A DNA stretch of 16,083 nucleotides, taken from assembly GCA_045648985.1 (NCBI GenBank), contig JAZROZ010000030.1, positions 1 to 16,083 on the forward strand. The letters run 5' to 3'. The notes under the pieces were generated by a model. The model did not search any database. It worked only from the letters and a program-made list of their open reading frames with translations, and was not told the DNA's origin. Origin of the DNA: SIG437 sp045648985. Lineage in GTDB: Bacteria; Bacillota; Clostridia; UBA1381; UBA9506. Position 1 is the first letter of the stretch; each line of letters begins with the position of its first letter. Of the stretch, positions 13,725-16,083 are shown one piece after another. Made by a program: the position numbers and the translations under genes.

Positions 13725-15915
13725 TAGATTTAATCCGATGCAAAAAGAAGCAATACTCACAACTGACGGCCCAATACTCATTCTGGCAGGAGCAGGAAGC
13801 GGAAAAACAACAGTTGTAGTAAATAAGATTGCATACATATTGGAACAGAAACTGGCTAACCCCTATGAAATACTTGCCATAACGTTTACAAACAAAGCGG
13901 CAAACGAAATGAAATCACGTATTGAAAGCATCTTAGGCGAGGGTGCAGATGGTATGTGGATTAATACTTTCCACTCTGCCTGCATGAAAATTTTAAGACG
14001 TAATATCGAAAATTTAGGCTATAACAAAGACTTTGTCATTTACGATACTGCTGACCAGAAAACATTAATTAAAAGATGCTTAAAAGAGCTTGATATTGAC
14101 GAAAAGAATCTTCCGTATAAAAGCGTCCTTTCTGAAATATCTTCTGCTAAGGATAATCTGTTAGATGCCGCTGCCTATACTGCTGCAAATGAGCACGATT
14201 ACAGAAAATCCTTAATTGCCAGAGCCTATACACTATATCAAAAGAGACTTTTTGAAGCAAGCGCGCTTGACTTTGATGATATTGTTATGCTCACAGTAAA
14301 ATTATTTTCAGAATTTCCCGATATTTTGGAATACTACCAGAAAAAGTTTAAATATATATTCGTTGACGAGTATCAGGACACAAATAATGCGCAGTATCTT
14401 TTATCTACATCTCTTGCCGCTATCCACGAAAATATTTGCGTTGTCGGCGATGACGACCAGAGTATTTATAAGTTCAGGGGCGCTAATATAAATAATATCT
14501 TAGATTTTGAACGTGAATTCCCTCAAACACGTGTTATAAAGCTTGAACAGAACTATCGCTCAACACAAAATATCCTAAATGCCGCAAACTCTGTTATATC
14601 AAATAACTTCGGCAGAAAAGGCAAAACCTTATGGACGGAAAATGCTGAGGGCGACAAGGTTGACCTTTATAAAGCTGAAAATGAATATGACGAAGCATAT
14701 TACATAGCAGACTCTATAAACAGAGCCGTAAGAGACGGCGCTAAATATTCAGATTTTGCGATTCTTTACAGAACAAACGCACAGTCGCGTGTTATAGAAA
14801 CAACACTTTCAGGCTCCTCTGTTCCATACAGAGTTTTAGCGGGTCTTCGTTTCTACGACAGAAAAGAAGTAAAGGATGCCCTTTCATATATCAGGCTTAT
14901 TTTCAATCCCGATGATAATATCAGTCTTATTCGTGTAGTAAATGAGCCTGCAAGGAAAATAGGGACTGCCACTTTAGAAAAGGTAGCCGCGTTTGCTGAC
15001 CAAAGAGGCGAGAGTATGTATAAAACCATGCAGCACTCCGCTTTTATCCCTGAGCTTTCAAAGGTTGCAGACAAGCTCACAGCTTTTACAAATATGATTG
15101 ACGAAACAAGAGAAAAAAGCTCGTCAATGCTTCCGTCGGAAATTATTGAAACAATCCTTTTAAAAAGCGGATATATTGATATGCTGATGCAGGAAAATTC
15201 TGTTGAAAATCAGACAAGACTTGAAAACCTTGAAGAATTTAAAACTTCAGCACTGGAATATGAAAAGGATGCCCAAGACCCGACACTTGCAGAATTTTTG
15301 GAAAACACCGCACTGATTGCAGACATCGACAACTATGACGAATCGCAGGACAGTGTCGTTTTAATGACTCTGCACAGTTCAAAGGGACTAGAGTTCCCTT
15401 ACGTCTATATGTGCGGTATGGAAGACGGACTTTTCCCAAGCAGCCGCTCAATGCTTGACTCTTCCGAAATAGAAGAAGAACGCAGGCTTTGCTATGTCGG
15501 AATTACAAGAGCAAAAAAACATCTTTCACTTTCATTTGCAACTCAAAGACGTCTGTTTAATGAGTCGCAATATGCCAGAGAGTCTCGCTTTATAAAAGAA
15601 ATTCCGGGCGAATACTTAAATCTTCTCTATAAAGAGGAAGAGCAAGGCAGTATGAGCACTCACAGTACCCTCTCACATAGTCGTTCTCATAAAGATATGA
15701 TTGCAGATATTATGAATAAAAAGGCGTTTGACGTGCGTTCAAACCCCGTAAACATAGACTTCAAACCCGGTGACGTAGTCAGTCACAGAAAATTTGGTCG
15801 CGGTATGGTGCTTTCTATAACTCCGTCAGGAGATGACGTAAGAATAGAAATTGCATTTGACGACGTAGGAACAAAATCACTTATGGGTGCATTTGCCAAG
15901 CTGAAAAAAGAATAG
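13714..15915 (+). CDS. pcrA: ATP-dependent DNA helicase PcrA (UvrD/Rep family)
   Basis: Superfamily 1A 3'-to-5' DNA helicase used in excision repair, plasmid rolling-circle replication and removal of recombination intermediates. The motifs are all present: Q-motif region FNPMQKEAI, Walker A GAGSGKTT (26-33), Ia ITFTNKAANEMK, II VDEYQDTN, III VVGDDDQSIYKFRGA, IV LEQNYRST, V VLMTLHSSKGLEFPYV and VI CYVGITRAKKHLSL. The C-terminal tail ends in FKPGDVVSHRKFGRGMVLSI, the Tudor-like RNA-polymerase-binding module of PcrA. The length of 733 is normal. The ATG overlaps the trmFO end by 11 bases, and its AAAGGA site lies about 13 bases upstream inside trmFO, so translation is probably coupled. It is the last gene of the rightward cluster. 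Confidence 0.97.
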   Translation: MNFDRFNPMQKEAILTTDGPILILAGAGSGKTTVVVNKIAYILEQKLANPYEILAITFTNKAANEMKSRIESILGEGADGMWINTFHSACMKILRRNIENLGYNKDFVIYDTADQKTLIKRCLKELDIDEKNLPYKSVLSEISSAKDNLLDAAAYTAANEHDYRKSLIARAYTLYQKRLFEASALDFDDIVMLTVKLFSEFPDILEYYQKKFKYIFVDEYQDTNNAQYLLSTSLAAIHENICVVGDDDQSIYKFRGANINNILDFEREFPQTRVIKLEQNYRSTQNILNAANSVISNNFGRKGKTLWTENAEGDKVDLYKAENEYDEAYYIADSINRAVRDGAKYSDFAILYRTNAQSRVIETTLSGSSVPYRVLAGLRFYDRKEVKDALSYIRLIFNPDDNISLIRVVNEPARKIGTATLEKVAAFADQRGESMYKTMQHSAFIPELSKVADKLTAFTNMIDETREKSSSMLPSEIIETILLKSGYIDMLMQENSVENQTRLENLEEFKTSALEYEKDAQDPTLAEFLENTALIADIDNYDESQDSVVLMTLHSSKGLEFPYVYMCGMEDGLFPSSRSMLDSSEIEEERRLCYVGITRAKKHLSLSFATQRRLFNESQYARESRFIKEIPGEYLNLLYKEEEQGSMSTHSTLSHSRSHKDMIADIMNKKAFDVRSNPVNIDFKPGDVVSHRKFGRGMVLSITPSGDDVRIEIAFDDVGTKSLMGAFAKLKKE

Positions 15916-15942
15916 ATAAAATAAAAAGGGATGTTAAAAAAT

Positions 15943-16083
15943 GGGGCTGTAGCAAAATGTGCACACCACACAAGGCAAAGAAAAACGCATAATAAAGCCT
16001 TTTATACTATAACGATAACTGAAAAATAAGATAAAACTTAAGGAAGAAATTCGCGAATGCGAATTTCTTCTGTTTTTTATTGC
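15943..16083. mobile_element. Possible IS1182-like end, running off the window
   Basis: The sequence GGGGCTGTAGCAAAATG (15943-15959) resembles the terminal inverted repeats of IS1182-family insertion sequences of Firmicutes (GGGGCTGTnGCAAAATG). The following AT-rich 120 bases have no gene and end in a strong hairpin (16043-16070). Either an element or its non-autonomous relic starts here. The other end and any transposase would lie outside the window, so this rests on resemblance from memory. Confidence 0.35.
16043..16079 (+). terminator. Strong intrinsic terminator after pcrA
   Basis: GAAGAAATTCGC (16043-16054) and GCGAATTTCTTC (16059-16070) form a perfect 12-bp stem with loop GAAT, followed by TGTTTTTTA. 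It would end the rightward transcript if that continues 130 bases past pcrA. It may instead belong to a mobile element starting at 15943, as such elements often carry a hairpin near their ends. Confidence 0.8.

Noticed and set aside
1..16083. CRISPR arrays, tRNA or rRNA genes, prophage genes
   Set aside because: No regularly spaced repeats, no cloverleaf with a TTC T-loop, no rRNA blocks and no phage-type proteins were found.

Overview
The window looks like chromosome from a low-GC Gram-positive anaerobe of the class Clostridia, possibly a gut-type species. The evidence is AT-rich coding sequence, strong AGGAGG-like Shine-Dalgarno sites, an oxygen-independent HemZ-type radical SAM enzyme, a bifunctional Rel of the Firmicutes type, folate-dependent TrmFO and PcrA. 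The order or genus cannot be fixed from the sequence alone.

Two operons diverge from a compact intergenic region at about 6254-6454. Running left (minus strand) are a small lipoprotein of unknown function, recJ, relA (bifunctional (p)ppGpp synthetase/hydrolase), a metallo-beta-lactamase-fold hydrolase of the glyoxalase II-like YqgX type, and a short hemZ. Their junctions are tight, so they probably share the promoter seen at 6306-6334. Running right (plus strand), from a perfect consensus extended -10 promoter at 6382-6410, are xseB, ispA and a divergent PAP2 (YuiD/DUF212) membrane protein. Then comes a gene-free stretch of about 750 bases, followed by a four-helix membrane protein, aroE, a DUF2156 protein, an Eis-like GNAT, trmFO and pcrA.

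The gene-free stretch is the most notable part. It holds a highly structured RNA of about 660 nt, closed by a terminal GGTGGTG/CACCACC helix, with its own putative promoter and a weak terminator. Its size, its place downstream of xseB-ispA, and the four-helix DUF21-like protein immediately after it identify it as an OLE (ornate, large, extremophilic) RNA, with the downstream gene as oapA, the OLE-associated membrane protein. OLE RNA with OapA forms a membrane-bound ribonucleoprotein of incompletely understood function, linked in Bacillus halodurans to cold, alcohol and Mg2+ stress. Here a divergent PAP2 gene lies just upstream of it, and that gene is preceded by a potentially bistable leader hairpin.

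The remaining genes are housekeeping: polyprenyl diphosphate synthesis (ispA, and perhaps the PAP2 protein acting on lipid diphosphates), the shikimate pathway (aroE), tRNA m5U54 formation (trmFO), and DNA repair (recJ, xseB, pcrA). After pcrA there is an IS1182-like terminal sequence and a strong hairpin terminator, so an insertion element or its relic may begin at the right edge. The far left edge holds palindromic intergenic sequence with no gene.
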